Assembly: GCA_017646665.1 (NCBI GenBank)
Contig: JAGCMB010000062.1
Coordinates: 1 to 64,000, forward strand
Origin: Bacteroidaceae bacterium
Lineage (GTDB): Bacteria; Bacteroidota; Bacteroidia; Bacteroidales; Bacteroidaceae
DNA length: 64,000 nt
Reading direction: 5' to 3'
Part shown: piece by piece, positions 23,854 to 32,821 of the stretch
Layout of the letters: each line of letters opens with the position of its first letter
How positions within the stretch are numbered: position 1 is the stretch's first letter
Program-made: the position numbers and the translations under genes
Notes under the pieces: model-generated
The model's input: only the letters and a program-made list of their open reading frames with translations
The model's database searches: none
What the model was told of the DNA's origin: nothing

Positions 23854-23861
23854 CAAAGTTA
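23854..23861 (-). promoter_or_regulatory. Promoter -7 element (TAACTTTG) for the 686-aa protein
   Basis: A perfect TAnnTTTG match on the minus strand, 37 bp ahead of the ATG. No clear -33 TTTG. Confidence 0.5.
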
Positions 23862-23905
23862 GTAAATTATTGAGTAATATATGTTATGGCTTGTGTTAAA
23901 TATTA

Positions 23906-23952
23906 TCATAAGTATCGCAGACCGGCAAATAGCCGGTCTGCGATACTTATGA
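23906..23952 (-). terminator. Terminator of the SusC-SusD operon
   Basis: A 21-bp perfect stem (23906-23926 with 23932-23952) with a 5-nt loop lies 11 bp past the stop of the last operon gene. Confidence 0.88.
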
Positions 23953-23963
23953 GTGAAGATTTT

Positions 23964-25466
23964 TTACTTTATGTTTTTAATCTCCTCAATTTTTTCAATG
24001 AAGGCATCGATGTTGGTTTCTGTTGCCATCATAATTCCTGCAAACTCTCCATTTGGCTCGAGAATAATGTATGTAGGGTACATCTGTATACCATATTTCT
24101 CTATTATTTGTGGCCCATCACCGTTTTCGTTGTCGACACTTATGCTTACAAACTCATTGTTGAGGTATTCTGCGCATTTCTTGTGTGCAAAGACTTTGTT
24201 CTTCATCATTTTGCAGGGTACACAACCATCGGTGTGACATTCAATGAAGATGTGTTTGTTCTCCTTGCTGGCCTTCTCTATGGCTTCGTCTAATGTTATA
24301 TCCTGGAAATTTGTTCCGGGGCCGGTGTAGAACTCTGCAAAGCGTGCTGTTTCAATCATAGCAGCCATTTCGGGACCTGGAACCGGAGCGTGTGCCGAAA
24401 CAATGTTGCCGTCCTTGCCTATGATGATATATCGGGGAACTCCCGAGATTTGGAAGTCGCTTTCAAACTGTGACTGTTCGGCGCAATCGGGAAAGAGGTT
24501 CAGAGTGCTCTGCATTTTGTTGTTTTCAATAGCCTGAAGCCACGCCTCCTTGTCCTCGCTACGGTCAATGGATACGGTTATGAAGCAAACGTCACTCTCA
24601 TCTTTGAACCAATAACGCATACCCTGGAATCGGTGCATATTGGCAAGACAGCTATGACACCACGTCGCCCAAACGTCAATGACAATGACTTTACCCTTAA
24701 AGTCGGCGAATGTGTATTCCTTGCCTTTTGCATCCTTGAGCGTTGATAGGGGAGCCTTGTTGCCTGGCATAATACGTGTGAAAACTTCGTACATTGCAAG
24801 AACTTCACTCTTCAATTGGCTGTCTGCGACGTTTTTCTCGATAAGTGGCTGTATTCCTTTTAGGCCATCGGTGCATCCGCTGTTGTTTAATGGGAACTTC
24901 AACCTGTTGAGATATTCGTTGTGCAGTTCGCTATTCTTGCTTGTGAAAACAGTGTATAGCTTATTATAGTCGTTGTCGTTGAGTGCTCTGATGGGGTAGA
25001 ATACTGTTGCTGTCACGCCATCGCGTGAGTCGTTGAAACTGTCGCCCTTTTTCATAGCCTGCATGGTGAAGTAGTGGTCGGCAAACTTGCCAATCTTCTT
25101 GCCTGATGCAAATTGTGAAACGATACTGTTGTCGAATGACAGTGTTGTGCTGTGTTTGGGCAGTTCATATATGTCATCGTTCTTACCACGACAACTGAAC
25201 ATATATTCTCCACTATGCCAGACGAAGTGGCATTGGTTTAGTATGTTCATCCCTTTGTTCTCTTCGGGAGTAGTCTGTTCTATAGAGTCGTATAAGGCTA
25301 TTATACCTTGCGCATCGTTGAATTGACGTTGCCAAAGTGTGTTAAGCAATGCAATCTCTTCTGCCGATACTCTCTCCTCTGCTGCGCTCTCGTTCTGTGA
25401 ATTGCCACAAGCTACAGCAAACATCGTTGCAAGCGTTATGGCAAAAAAATGAAAATAGTTTTTCAT
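23964..25466 (-). CDS. Lipoprotein with two thioredoxin-like domains (TlpA type)
   Basis: A protein of 500 aa with a lipobox-like AVAC (Cys20). Residues about 30-215 are an uncharacterised alpha-helical part. Residues about 235-375 form a TlpA/AhpC-like thioredoxin domain with Cys270-x-x-Cys273 (WATWCHSC) and a cis-Pro region (SGVPRYI). Residues about 390-500 form a second thioredoxin fold with Cys415-x-x-Cys418 (CVPC) and QMYPTYI. Both domains keep their redox cysteines. It should act in the periplasm as a disulfide reductase or isomerase. It is the last gene of the SusC-SusD operon, 7 bp after the metallohydrolase-type lipoprotein. This suggests it serves the import complex or reduces disulfides of an imported peptide; that role is inferred. 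Confidence 0.82.
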   Translation of the reverse strand: MKNYFHFFAITLATMFAVACGNSQNESAAEERVSAEEIALLNTLWQRQFNDAQGIIALYDSIEQTTPEENKGMNILNQCHFVWHSGEYMFSCRGKNDDIYELPKHSTTLSFDNSIVSQFASGKKIGKFADHYFTMQAMKKGDSFNDSRDGVTATVFYPIRALNDNDYNKLYTVFTSKNSELHNEYLNRLKFPLNNSGCTDGLKGIQPLIEKNVADSQLKSEVLAMYEVFTRIMPGNKAPLSTLKDAKGKEYTFADFKGKVIVIDVWATWCHSCLANMHRFQGMRYWFKDESDVCFITVSIDRSEDKEAWLQAIENNKMQSTLNLFPDCAEQSQFESDFQISGVPRYIIIGKDGNIVSAHAPVPGPEMAAMIETARFAEFYTGPGTNFQDITLDEAIEKASKENKHIFIECHTDGCVPCKMMKNKVFAHKKCAEYLNNEFVSISVDNENGDGPQIIEKYGIQMYPTYIILEPNGEFAGIMMATETNIDAFIEKIEEIKNIK

Positions 25467-25473
25467 AATGGCC

Positions 25474-26508
25474 TTATTGTTGTTCCTTCTTTATTCCGTA
25501 TGCTATACCCTGCAAATCAATACCGTACTGTTCCTTCATATACTTGACGGTTATCTCATATTTTTCTGTCAGCATAGGGAATTTGTTGCTTGGGTACTTT
25601 TCCTCAAATTCTTCGGGTGTAAGCCACATAGCATTCTTTATGTATGCGTTGAATAGGTTATACTCTTTATATTTACCCTTCTCCCAATAGTAGCAACTTA
25701 CAATTGTTTCCAATGGACGCCACAGCTGCTTCTTTGGACCTGTTCCGAAATTGTCGTTGATGTCATCAATGAAACCGAGCTTCCACTTGTAGTTGGCTTT
25801 TGATTCGTCGTAGTGGTCCATCTTTTTGCCTTCGCTGAAATCAAATCCCGTCCAGAATTCGTCGGGTGATGTGATTTCACCTTTGTCCATAGCATTCTTG
25901 AGTGCTTCAATCATAAAGACACAACGCTGTTGCTTGAGAATGTATTCAGTGTCGCTACCATTGATTATCTCATCCTTGAAACTGATGGCCCAGTTGTCGA
26001 AATTGCCAAGCTTGATGGTCTTGTATGGGTCGGTTGTCGTTCCTTCTACGTTCTCACCGCTATCATCGCCGAAATCACGTGGCTCGGTGCGCAGATTATG
26101 TATCATATATATTTTCACCGGGAACGATGACTTTGCAAAATCTGCGCTGATGTTCGGGAATATGTAGTTATTGAAGTAGTTTACATAGAATGGCAAATGC
26201 TCCTCGGGGAGATTCCAGGCTCTGTCCTCCCTCTCGTCCTCGTATCCGGCTACATATATGTCACCGGTACCGACAGAAACCCAGTCGCGGTTGAGGTCCT
26301 CTTCGGTAATGTCTTTATAGAGCAGATAGACGCCATACTCCTGTTTTATATTATATATTGTGGTATCGTATTGGCTGATGCCTTGTGGAAAACCACCTCG
26401 TATGGGCGAGTAGTTGCCCGAAGGTGTTATTTCCTCCTCGTTATTGCAGGCACTGAATAAGACAATGCTTGCCAATATGATTGCAGTTGTCAATAGGTGC
26501 TTTTTCAT
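25474..26508 (-). CDS. SusCD-associated metallohydrolase-type lipoprotein without HExxH
   Basis: A protein of 344 aa with lipobox FSAC (Cys21). The order YDTTIYNIKQEYGVYLLYK, then FPVKIYMIHNLR, then a helical C-terminal half matches what I recall of the 'substrate import-associated zinc metallohydrolase lipoprotein' group encoded beside SusC/SusD. Those proteins normally carry HExxH. Here the corresponding helix reads RCVFMIEALKNAM, and no HExxH occurs anywhere, so a zinc site of that kind is absent. It may bind substrate rather than cut it. It starts 25 bp after susD. The family call rests on pattern and context and is moderate. Confidence 0.55.
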   Translation of the reverse strand: MKKHLLTTAIILASIVLFSACNNEEEITPSGNYSPIRGGFPQGISQYDTTIYNIKQEYGVYLLYKDITEEDLNRDWVSVGTGDIYVAGYEDEREDRAWNLPEEHLPFYVNYFNNYIFPNISADFAKSSFPVKIYMIHNLRTEPRDFGDDSGENVEGTTTDPYKTIKLGNFDNWAISFKDEIINGSDTEYILKQQRCVFMIEALKNAMDKGEITSPDEFWTGFDFSEGKKMDHYDESKANYKWKLGFIDDINDNFGTGPKKQLWRPLETIVSCYYWEKGKYKEYNLFNAYIKNAMWLTPEEFEEKYPSNKFPMLTEKYEITVKYMKEQYGIDLQGIAYGIKKEQQ

Positions 26509-26533
26509 AATATATCAGTACTGTGAATCAGTG

Positions 26534-28093
26534 TTATTGTGGTAATCGTTTACTTGGTAGCTCATTCTGGACGAGGCTCTTGTTGCTTTGCAATGCTTCG
26601 TCGGGAATGGGGACTGTATAGAGCAGGTCACCCTCTTGCAGTGTGTAATTGCTGCTTTGTGTCTCGCTGTCATGCCAGGTGTGGGTAATAGCAGGCATTC
26701 CCCAACGGCGTAGGTCGAACCAACGGTGACCTTCGTAGCAAAGCTCGCGGCGACGTTCATCGCGCACAAACTGTACAAGTTCGGCATTGCTGTCGAATTC
26801 AACCTCTTCAAAATCCTCGGGGTCGAAACGTTTCTCAAGCAATTTGTTGAGTGCTGCTGTTGCCTCCTCGTCGCCACTGCCACCGAGCATAGCCATTGCC
26901 TCGGCATAATTGAGGTAGGCCTCGGAGAGGCGCAGAGTGCGACCGAAAGAACCAACGACAAAACTTGGCTTGTGTGAGGTCTGTCCAATGTTGACCTTGC
27001 CATACGCCATTGCCATTTCGCCACCCTGTCCGTCGGGCGCTTGAACGATATAATGTATCAGTCGCAAGTCCCATTCAAGATAACTGTCAAGTAGGCTCTG
27101 CGAAGCCTTGAAGTAGGCGTGCATATTCTGTCCATTGGCTGGATTGGTGGGGTTATTTGCATATTCGCTGGTCCAACTGAACATGTCCTCGACATTGCCG
27201 AAAGGCCAAATCGTTTCGCTGCACTTGTAGTTTGTCATATCAAAATATGTTCTCACATATTCGCCGTTCTCGTTTAACTCCTCTACGGGTAGATTTATCA
27301 GGTCAACAAGTTGGAAACGTGTGTCGTCCATCACCTTCTTTGCATATCTTGCTGCTTCTGTCCAATTTTCCATATAAAGGTATGTGCGCGAAAGCATCAG
27401 CTGTACCATTGGCAGGCTTGTGCGGAAATTATCGTTCCACTGTTCGCTTTCCGGCAGTTCTAGATATGCAGCCTCGGCTGTGTGTAGGTCGCTGAGAATC
27501 TGTGCATATACTTCGGCAACGGTCTTTCTTTTCAGATAGTCGTCGCTGGGCTCAATACCGCTTTGCAACTTCAAAGGAACACCAAGCGCTGTGGAGTCGC
27601 TGTTGTATGGCTTGCCGAATATGTTTACAAGGTTGAAGTAATAGAAACCACGCAGTGCGTATGCCTGTGCCTTTACTTTGTTCTTGTTGTCTTCGGTGTC
27701 ATTGACTTTTGGCAAGTAATCAATGATGGTGTTTGCTCCAAGAATAACGCTGTAATATGATTCGTACATATTCGTATGTCCCGAGCCTGCAGCATCCATA
27801 AGTTTGTACATATCGGGTTGCCATGAGTATGATGCAAGGTATTTGTTGGCATCGAAACCGGTGATGGGCGTCTGGTAGGGAGCGGCTTCAATATCGTCGT
27901 CAAGCAGGTTCAGGAACACGTTGAATCCTGTCATGTCGTTTCGCTGATAGGCCTCGCCCAATAGCAGCTCATTGAGTGAAACAGCATCTTTGGGAACGAA
28001 TTCGCTTGTAGAATTCGGCTCAAGAAAATCTCCGCACGATGTCGCTGAAAAAACAGCAACTATTGTCGCAAATATATTTATATACTTTTTCAT
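26534..28093 (-). CDS. SusD/RagB-like nutrient-binding outer-membrane lipoprotein
   Basis: A protein of 519 aa from the ATG at 28093; an upstream in-frame TTG at 28102 is less likely. The start MKKYINIFATIV leads to a lipobox ATSC (Cys20). SusD features are visible: NTIIDYLPKVND, QAYALRGFYYFNLVNIFGKPY, the TPR-like helices, RLSEAYLNYAEAMA, and the C-terminal DERRRELCYEGHRWFDLRRWG. SusD lids cap a SusC barrel and pick up glycans or peptides at the cell surface. It starts 12 bp after susC, the standard order. With a metallohydrolase-type lipoprotein and a thioredoxin in the operon and no glycosidase, a peptide or modified-protein substrate is as plausible as a glycan. Confidence 0.92.
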   Translation of the reverse strand: MKKYINIFATIVAVFSATSCGDFLEPNSTSEFVPKDAVSLNELLLGEAYQRNDMTGFNVFLNLLDDDIEAAPYQTPITGFDANKYLASYSWQPDMYKLMDAAGSGHTNMYESYYSVILGANTIIDYLPKVNDTEDNKNKVKAQAYALRGFYYFNLVNIFGKPYNSDSTALGVPLKLQSGIEPSDDYLKRKTVAEVYAQILSDLHTAEAAYLELPESEQWNDNFRTSLPMVQLMLSRTYLYMENWTEAARYAKKVMDDTRFQLVDLINLPVEELNENGEYVRTYFDMTNYKCSETIWPFGNVEDMFSWTSEYANNPTNPANGQNMHAYFKASQSLLDSYLEWDLRLIHYIVQAPDGQGGEMAMAYGKVNIGQTSHKPSFVVGSFGRTLRLSEAYLNYAEAMAMLGGSGDEEATAALNKLLEKRFDPEDFEEVEFDSNAELVQFVRDERRRELCYEGHRWFDLRRWGMPAITHTWHDSETQSSNYTLQEGDLLYTVPIPDEALQSNKSLVQNELPSKRLPQ

Positions 28094-28105
28094 AATTTCC
28101 AATTC

Positions 28106-31100
28106 TTATAATCCGATACCTAGTCCGATAGAATAAACCCTTGGCTGTATGCTGTTACCTAACTCGGGGTCATAGCCTCTCCACTCCTTGCTTGCGATGA
28201 CAAAAAGGTTATTCACGTTCGCGCTTATAGATATGCGTGTAAGACCTATCTTCTGGCAAATCTTGCGTGGAACGTTATATGAGAGTGATATTTGTGTACA
28301 GCGTAGGAAAGAGGCATCAACAACTCTGACATCCGACTGCGACCACATTGAGTAGATGTTGTCGTATAGGCCGTTCGGCAAGTTCAGGTTGTAGAGGTCA
28401 CGTACCGAGGTATACAGCGCGGGAATGTTGGTGTTGAGTTCGTCACCGGGCTGTTTCCAACGGTTATTTAGCTCTTTTGACAAGTTGCTGTAGATGTCTG
28501 GCATCTTGCCGTATGTGAATGTGGAGTAGGGATTAGGCAGACGCTTGGATGCTCCGAGCGATGCTGCAAAGTCGATGCCGAAATTGAAGTCCTTCCAACG
28601 TATTCTTGTGTTGAAACCTCCCGAGAAGTCTGGCTCGCTCTGTCCTGAATACACAAGGAATGTTGTCGGGTCTACACTGCCGTCGCCATCCACGTCGTCA
28701 TACGTTGTATGTGCGAATGTCGGATAGCCGTTTGTGCTGTTAAGTCCTGTGAACTGGTACGACCAGAATGCCGAAAGGGGATAGCCCTGCTTCAATGGAC
28801 GGCTGCTGCTGCCTGCAAGGAAGTCATAGTGTGACAATTCATCGGCTTTTGCAGTGCGGTCGTCAGTCTCGGAACGGTTCCAGTTCTTGCTGGCATTCAT
28901 TCCTAATGTCCAAACAAAGTCCTTGGTACGTATCGGGGTGTAATTCAATGTGAACTCAACACCCTGGTTGGTAATCAGACCACCGTTAAGAGGCATTGTC
29001 TTCATTCCATACTCCTGCGCGATGTCCTGGCGGATAATGGCATTTGAACGGCGATAGTAGTATTCAAAATTCATTGTTATGCCAAAAAGCGCAAGGTCAA
29101 GTCCAAGGTTTGCCGACTGGGTACGCTCCCATTTGAGCTGGTTGTTCGGCAGGCTGGAAATAGAGAGATAGTACTCGTTGTAGCTGGTATGTAATCCTTC
29201 GTATTGAACAATCAGTTCCGGGCTCAATGAGTTCACGACGTTACCCTGTATACCGTATGTAGCACGCAGATTGAGCTGGTCGAGCCAAGGAACGTACTTC
29301 ATCATGAAAGGCTCTTGGGCTATCTTCCACGATGCACCGAATGACCAAGTGGGGTCGAACTGCTTGTTGACATCCTGGCCAAAACGGTTAGAGGCATCGG
29401 AACGTACATTGACGTTGAAAACATATCTGTTCTTCAGCGAGTAGGCAACGGTTGCAAAGAACGATACATAGTTTGTGAGTGTAGATGTCTTGCTCCAACC
29501 TCCGTTGTAGAGCTGTGACAACGCACCCCATCCAATGGAAACATCGCTGCCGATAGGCTTGAAGTTTTCGGGCAGTGTCGGTGATACAATGATTTCACCA
29601 CGCTCAGGAACGTATCCCCAAACGGTGTTGCCCTCGCTGCTACCTTTACTTGAACGTATCTCGGCACCAAGCATTGCATTTAGACGGTGATTTTCATTGA
29701 ACTCCTTTGAGAATGCCAAACGGTGCGAAGTGCTGTATGACACTGTCTGGGAATTGGCCTGCTGAAGCACGCCTCCGTATGGCATCAATGCCGCGTTGTA
29801 CTTCTCCGAACCAGCCTTCTCTGTACCGTATGGGAAACCACGGTATAGCTGCTCAACCTGTGAAGTCCTTTCACCGGCAAAACTCTCGCTGGCATTGTTG
29901 TTCATTGAAATACTTGCCGTTCCCTGATATGACAACCAACTGAGAATCTTGTACGAGGCATTTACTGATGCGTTGAATGACGTACCGGTATTCTTTGAGT
30001 AACTGTTCTCCATTTCATTGAAGATATTGTACGAGTACTGGTTGTGTGCTCCCAGTTGGGCGTTATACTGGTATGTATAGTATTTCGAATAATAAGCTCT
30101 TGAACCGTCCTCTTCGTATGCAGGGATTGCACGGCTGGTGTTCATTGCATAATTGTATGGATTTACACCTGCTCCATAACCATCGGAATTTCTGATGCTT
30201 CCATTGAGCTGTGCGTTGATGCTGAGCCTTTCGTTTACATTGCTGTTGATGCTCAAACGGGTTGTCAGCTGGTCGTTCTGGTTGCCGACCTCATAACCGT
30301 TGTTTATCTGATAGCCGATAGAAGCATTGTATGTGTATTTGTCTGTTCCGCCCGAAACGCTCAAGTTGTGGTTGTTGCTCACGGAATTGCGTGTGAGCAG
30401 GTCGAACCAGTCGGTGTTTACTGTTTCAAGACGTTGCAGATAGTATGAGAATTGCTCCTCGGTAATCATGCGTTTGTTGAACATTGCCATCAGGCCTTCG
30501 TATGTATATACCTGTGGTAATGGCTCTGTCTGGTAACGGACACCGGCTTCATAAGCCTCCTTGCTGAATTGTATACGCTCCAAAGAGTTCATGAAATCAT
30601 ACATTTCGTATGTAGGACGTTCTCTCACAGATACATTGGCGTTGTAGTTTACGCTTATACGTCCCGGAGTACCTTTCTTTGTGGTAATGACGATTACACC
30701 GTTAGAGGCTTTTGAACCATAGATGGCTGTTGCCGATGCGTCCTTGAGAACGGTGATATTATCAATATCCTGTGGGTTTAGCCACGAAATCTGGTTACCG
30801 ATGAGTTCTTTCATATCGGATGTCAGCGCGGCACTGATGTCGATGGATAAGGGGTCTTCCTGAATGACACCGTCAACAACCCATAGAGGGCTTGTGTTGC
30901 CAAGGATTGTAGATGTACCGCGAATTGTGATTTTGGGTGATGCACCAACACGTGCCGAGGTATTGACCACCGACATACCGGCAATCTTTCCTTGCAACAT
31001 CTGGTCAATGCTCTGGTATGCAGGCATCATGATGTCGTCGGCCTTTACTGTCGTGAACGCACCAACCATATCCTTGCGTGGCAATCGTGCATAACCATCT

Positions 31101-31468
31101 TCTACAATAGTTACCTCCTCGAGCATCTCGTCATCAGGTAAAAGCTGGATGTTGAAAGGCTTGACAATGTTTTGTTTTGTCAGTTTAATTGTTTGGGACT
31201 TGGAACCCATATAGCTGAAAACCAACGTCAATTTTTCATCCTCATTGAACTGGATGTCTATTTTGAAATCACCGTCAATACCTGTACTTGTGCCACTGAC
31301 CATCTTCTTGTTCTTCATTAGAACGACATTGGCTCCGGGCAAAGGCATATCAAGTTCATCAACAACAGTACCGATTATTGTGTGACCGGTCTGTGCAAAG
31401 GCACCTATGCTGAAGGTCAGGCACAATAAAAGGCATAATAACCTGATTATCGTAGTTTTTGCTCTCAT
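28106..31468 (-). CDS. SusC/RagA family TonB-dependent transporter
   Basis: A protein of 1120 aa, a normal SusC length. There is a signal peptide ending at AFAQ (26), a carboxypeptidase-like domain (about 30-115, HTIIGTVVDELDMPLPGANV), then the plug (about 130-245) with VTVLKDASATAIYGSKASNG and VVDGVIQ. A 22-strand barrel follows to the last residues (RVYSIGLGIGL). It imports substrate across the outer membrane with TonB energy and pairs with the SusD that follows. It has no N-terminal signalling extension, and no sigma/anti-sigma pair or hybrid two-component regulator lies nearby. A 12-bp perfect palindrome at 31589-31600 in the divergent spacer could be an operator. Confidence 0.94.
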   Translation of the reverse strand: MRAKTTIIRLLCLLLCLTFSIGAFAQTGHTIIGTVVDELDMPLPGANVVLMKNKKMVSGTSTGIDGDFKIDIQFNEDEKLTLVFSYMGSKSQTIKLTKQNIVKPFNIQLLPDDEMLEEVTIVEDGYARLPRKDMVGAFTTVKADDIMMPAYQSIDQMLQGKIAGMSVVNTSARVGASPKITIRGTSTILGNTSPLWVVDGVIQEDPLSIDISAALTSDMKELIGNQISWLNPQDIDNITVLKDASATAIYGSKASNGVIVITTKKGTPGRISVNYNANVSVRERPTYEMYDFMNSLERIQFSKEAYEAGVRYQTEPLPQVYTYEGLMAMFNKRMITEEQFSYYLQRLETVNTDWFDLLTRNSVSNNHNLSVSGGTDKYTYNASIGYQINNGYEVGNQNDQLTTRLSINSNVNERLSINAQLNGSIRNSDGYGAGVNPYNYAMNTSRAIPAYEEDGSRAYYSKYYTYQYNAQLGAHNQYSYNIFNEMENSYSKNTGTSFNASVNASYKILSWLSYQGTASISMNNNASESFAGERTSQVEQLYRGFPYGTEKAGSEKYNAALMPYGGVLQQANSQTVSYSTSHRLAFSKEFNENHRLNAMLGAEIRSSKGSSEGNTVWGYVPERGEIIVSPTLPENFKPIGSDVSIGWGALSQLYNGGWSKTSTLTNYVSFFATVAYSLKNRYVFNVNVRSDASNRFGQDVNKQFDPTWSFGASWKIAQEPFMMKYVPWLDQLNLRATYGIQGNVVNSLSPELIVQYEGLHTSYNEYYLSISSLPNNQLKWERTQSANLGLDLALFGITMNFEYYYRRSNAIIRQDIAQEYGMKTMPLNGGLITNQGVEFTLNYTPIRTKDFVWTLGMNASKNWNRSETDDRTAKADELSHYDFLAGSSSRPLKQGYPLSAFWSYQFTGLNSTNGYPTFAHTTYDDVDGDGSVDPTTFLVYSGQSEPDFSGGFNTRIRWKDFNFGIDFAASLGASKRLPNPYSTFTYGKMPDIYSNLSKELNNRWKQPGDELNTNIPALYTSVRDLYNLNLPNGLYDNIYSMWSQSDVRVVDASFLRCTQISLSYNVPRKICQKIGLTRISISANVNNLFVIASKEWRGYDPELGNSIQPRVYSIGLGIGL

Positions 31469-31588
31469 AGCGTTATTGCGTTATGGTTGTTCTTACATTT
31501 GAATGTGCTAAATTAATGTTTTTTTGAAATTATTATTTACATTTATCAAAAAAAGTGTGTTGATAGGTAAAAAAATGTCTTTTTGATG

Positions 31589-31600
31589 TCTGCGCGCAGA
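31589..31600. promoter_or_regulatory. 12-bp palindrome (TCTGCGCGCAGA) between susC and the Nudix gene
   Basis: A perfect dyad in the 198-bp divergent spacer, 121 bp from the susC start and about 45 bp ahead of the Nudix -7 element. It could be a repressor or activator site; this is inference only. Confidence 0.3.
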
Positions 31601-31618
31601 TTTGAAAAAATAGCGGGT

Positions 31619-31652
31619 TTTGTATGAAAACAGATGATATTATGTATTTTTG
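31619..31652 (+). promoter_or_regulatory. Promoter of the Nudix gene
   Basis: TTTG (31619-31622), 22 bp, then TATTTTTG (31645-31652). The -7 element is perfect and the spacer slightly long. Its position shows translation cannot start at the upstream in-frame ATA/ATT codons and must use the ATG at 31661 or 31667. Confidence 0.55.
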
Positions 31653-31666
31653 TAAAAAAAATGATT

Positions 31667-32179
31667 ATGAAAAAAGATAACAATGCCGAACTCTTGCCGA
31701 TAGTGGATGAAAAGGGTAAGGTGGTAGGGTGTGCAACTCGTGGTGAATGTCACAGTGGAACAAAATTGTTGCATCCGGTTGTTCATCTGCATCTTTTCGA
31801 TACAGATGAACGTCTTTATCTTCAGCATCGTCCACAATGGAAGGAGATTCAGCCAGATAAGTGGGACACTGCTGTTGGCGGACACATTGATTATGGTGAA
31901 GAGGTTGCCGTGGCATTAGACAGGGAAATTCGTGAAGAGTTGGGTGTTACCAACTGTGAGCCACGCTTTTTGCAGAGCTATATCTTTGAGAGTGAAAGGG
32001 AAAAGGAACTAGTATATGTATATAGTGCTGTTTATGACGGTGAGATTGTTCCGAGTGATGAACTTGACGGTGGCCGTTTCTGGAGCATTGCAGAACTTGA
32101 CAATGCAATGGGTAAAGGCCTGTTGACTCCAAATTTTGAACAGGAATTCCAAAAAGTGAGGCAATGGATGGAAATATAA
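31667..32179 (+). CDS. Nudix hydrolase
   Basis: A protein of 170 aa from the ATG at 31667 (MKKDNNAELL); the ATG at 31661 would add two residues. The Nudix box is present: GG, then GEE, then REIREELGV, with the REUXEEXGU core intact. The N-terminal DEKGKVVGCATRGECH and HPVVHLHLFD resemble YfcD/isopentenyl-diphosphate-isomerase-like Nudix proteins. Such enzymes hydrolyse diphosphates linked to another group; the substrate cannot be told from sequence. It diverges from susC, has its own promoter, and converges on the pigment-cluster operon. Its stop codon is already part of the 25-bp stem of the shared terminator. Confidence 0.88.
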   Translation: MKKDNNAELLPIVDEKGKVVGCATRGECHSGTKLLHPVVHLHLFDTDERLYLQHRPQWKEIQPDKWDTAVGGHIDYGEEVAVALDREIREELGVTNCEPRFLQSYIFESEREKELVYVYSAVYDGEIVPSDELDGGRFWSIAELDNAMGKGLLTPNFEQEFQKVRQWMEI

Positions 32180-32232
32180 CACCAGAAGTGAACCCCAAAG
32201 TTTTTCAAAACTTTGGGGTTCACTTCTGGTGT
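32179..32232. terminator. Bidirectional terminator with a 25-bp perfect stem
   Basis: Arms 32179-32203 and 32208-32232 pair without mismatch around a 4-nt loop. The left arm begins on the last base of the Nudix stop codon. The other side faces the end of the 22-kb pigment-cluster operon at 32250, so it probably ends both transcripts. Confidence 0.88.
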
Positions 32233-32249
32233 ACCATCACGTTTTTTTA

Positions 32250-32810
32250 TTATAATTTTACTTTCGTGCGTTTTATGACCTGATATACAGAATGAGCCCA
32301 GAAATTCCTCAATCCGAATCCTCGTGCTTTTCCTGTGACCTCTTTGCAGTACAGGATTTCTCGGCTTTCAATATCGAATACAACGGCATAATAGGTGCCT
32401 CTGCGAGCTGATTTATTCAGCAGTTTGGCAATAAGGACAATACCTTTTCCTTCTTTTTCGCGGAGGTGGTATTCTGCGATTATTCTGTTGCAATTAAGCT
32501 CGAAATCTTCATTTCTGTAAAGTTTGATATATTCATAGTCACAATACCTCAATCTTTCCATCATTGGCTCTGTGTCAATAGTGACCTGCTCTTTTACCAT
32601 ACGTGAGAAGTCATATTTCTTCATTTCGCCTATCAACAGTTCATTGATGTCTTCAAATGCTGTTGCGAGTTGGGACACAGACTCCGTTGCACCAATTACT
32701 TTTACATAAGAAAAATCGACACCGTAGGCGTAGTATTTATCCTTGCCCGATTGTGCATTTGCAAGAGTGGCGCCGACAATGCATACTATCAGCAGAAACA
32801 GTTTTTTCAT
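32250..32810 (-). CDS. Secreted protein of unknown function, last gene of the aryl-polyene operon
   Basis: A protein of 186 aa with a signal peptide (LIVCIVGATLANAQ, cut near 20). I do not recognise the family. The mature part is mixed alpha/beta with segments YGVDFSYVKVIGA, YYAVVFDIESREILY and a basic C-terminus (KRTKVKL). There is no lipobox Cys, no catalytic motif and no membrane helix beyond the signal. It starts 11 bp after the PaaK-like ligase gene and lies before the shared terminator. It is therefore probably made together with the pigment cluster and may act in the periplasm on the product or its carrier, which is inference from position only. Confidence 0.6.
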   Translation of the reverse strand: MKKLFLLIVCIVGATLANAQSGKDKYYAYGVDFSYVKVIGATESVSQLATAFEDINELLIGEMKKYDFSRMVKEQVTIDTEPMMERLRYCDYEYIKLYRNEDFELNCNRIIAEYHLREKEGKGIVLIAKLLNKSARRGTYYAVVFDIESREILYCKEVTGKARGFGLRNFWAHSVYQVIKRTKVKL

Positions 32811-32821
32811 TTTCTTTAATT

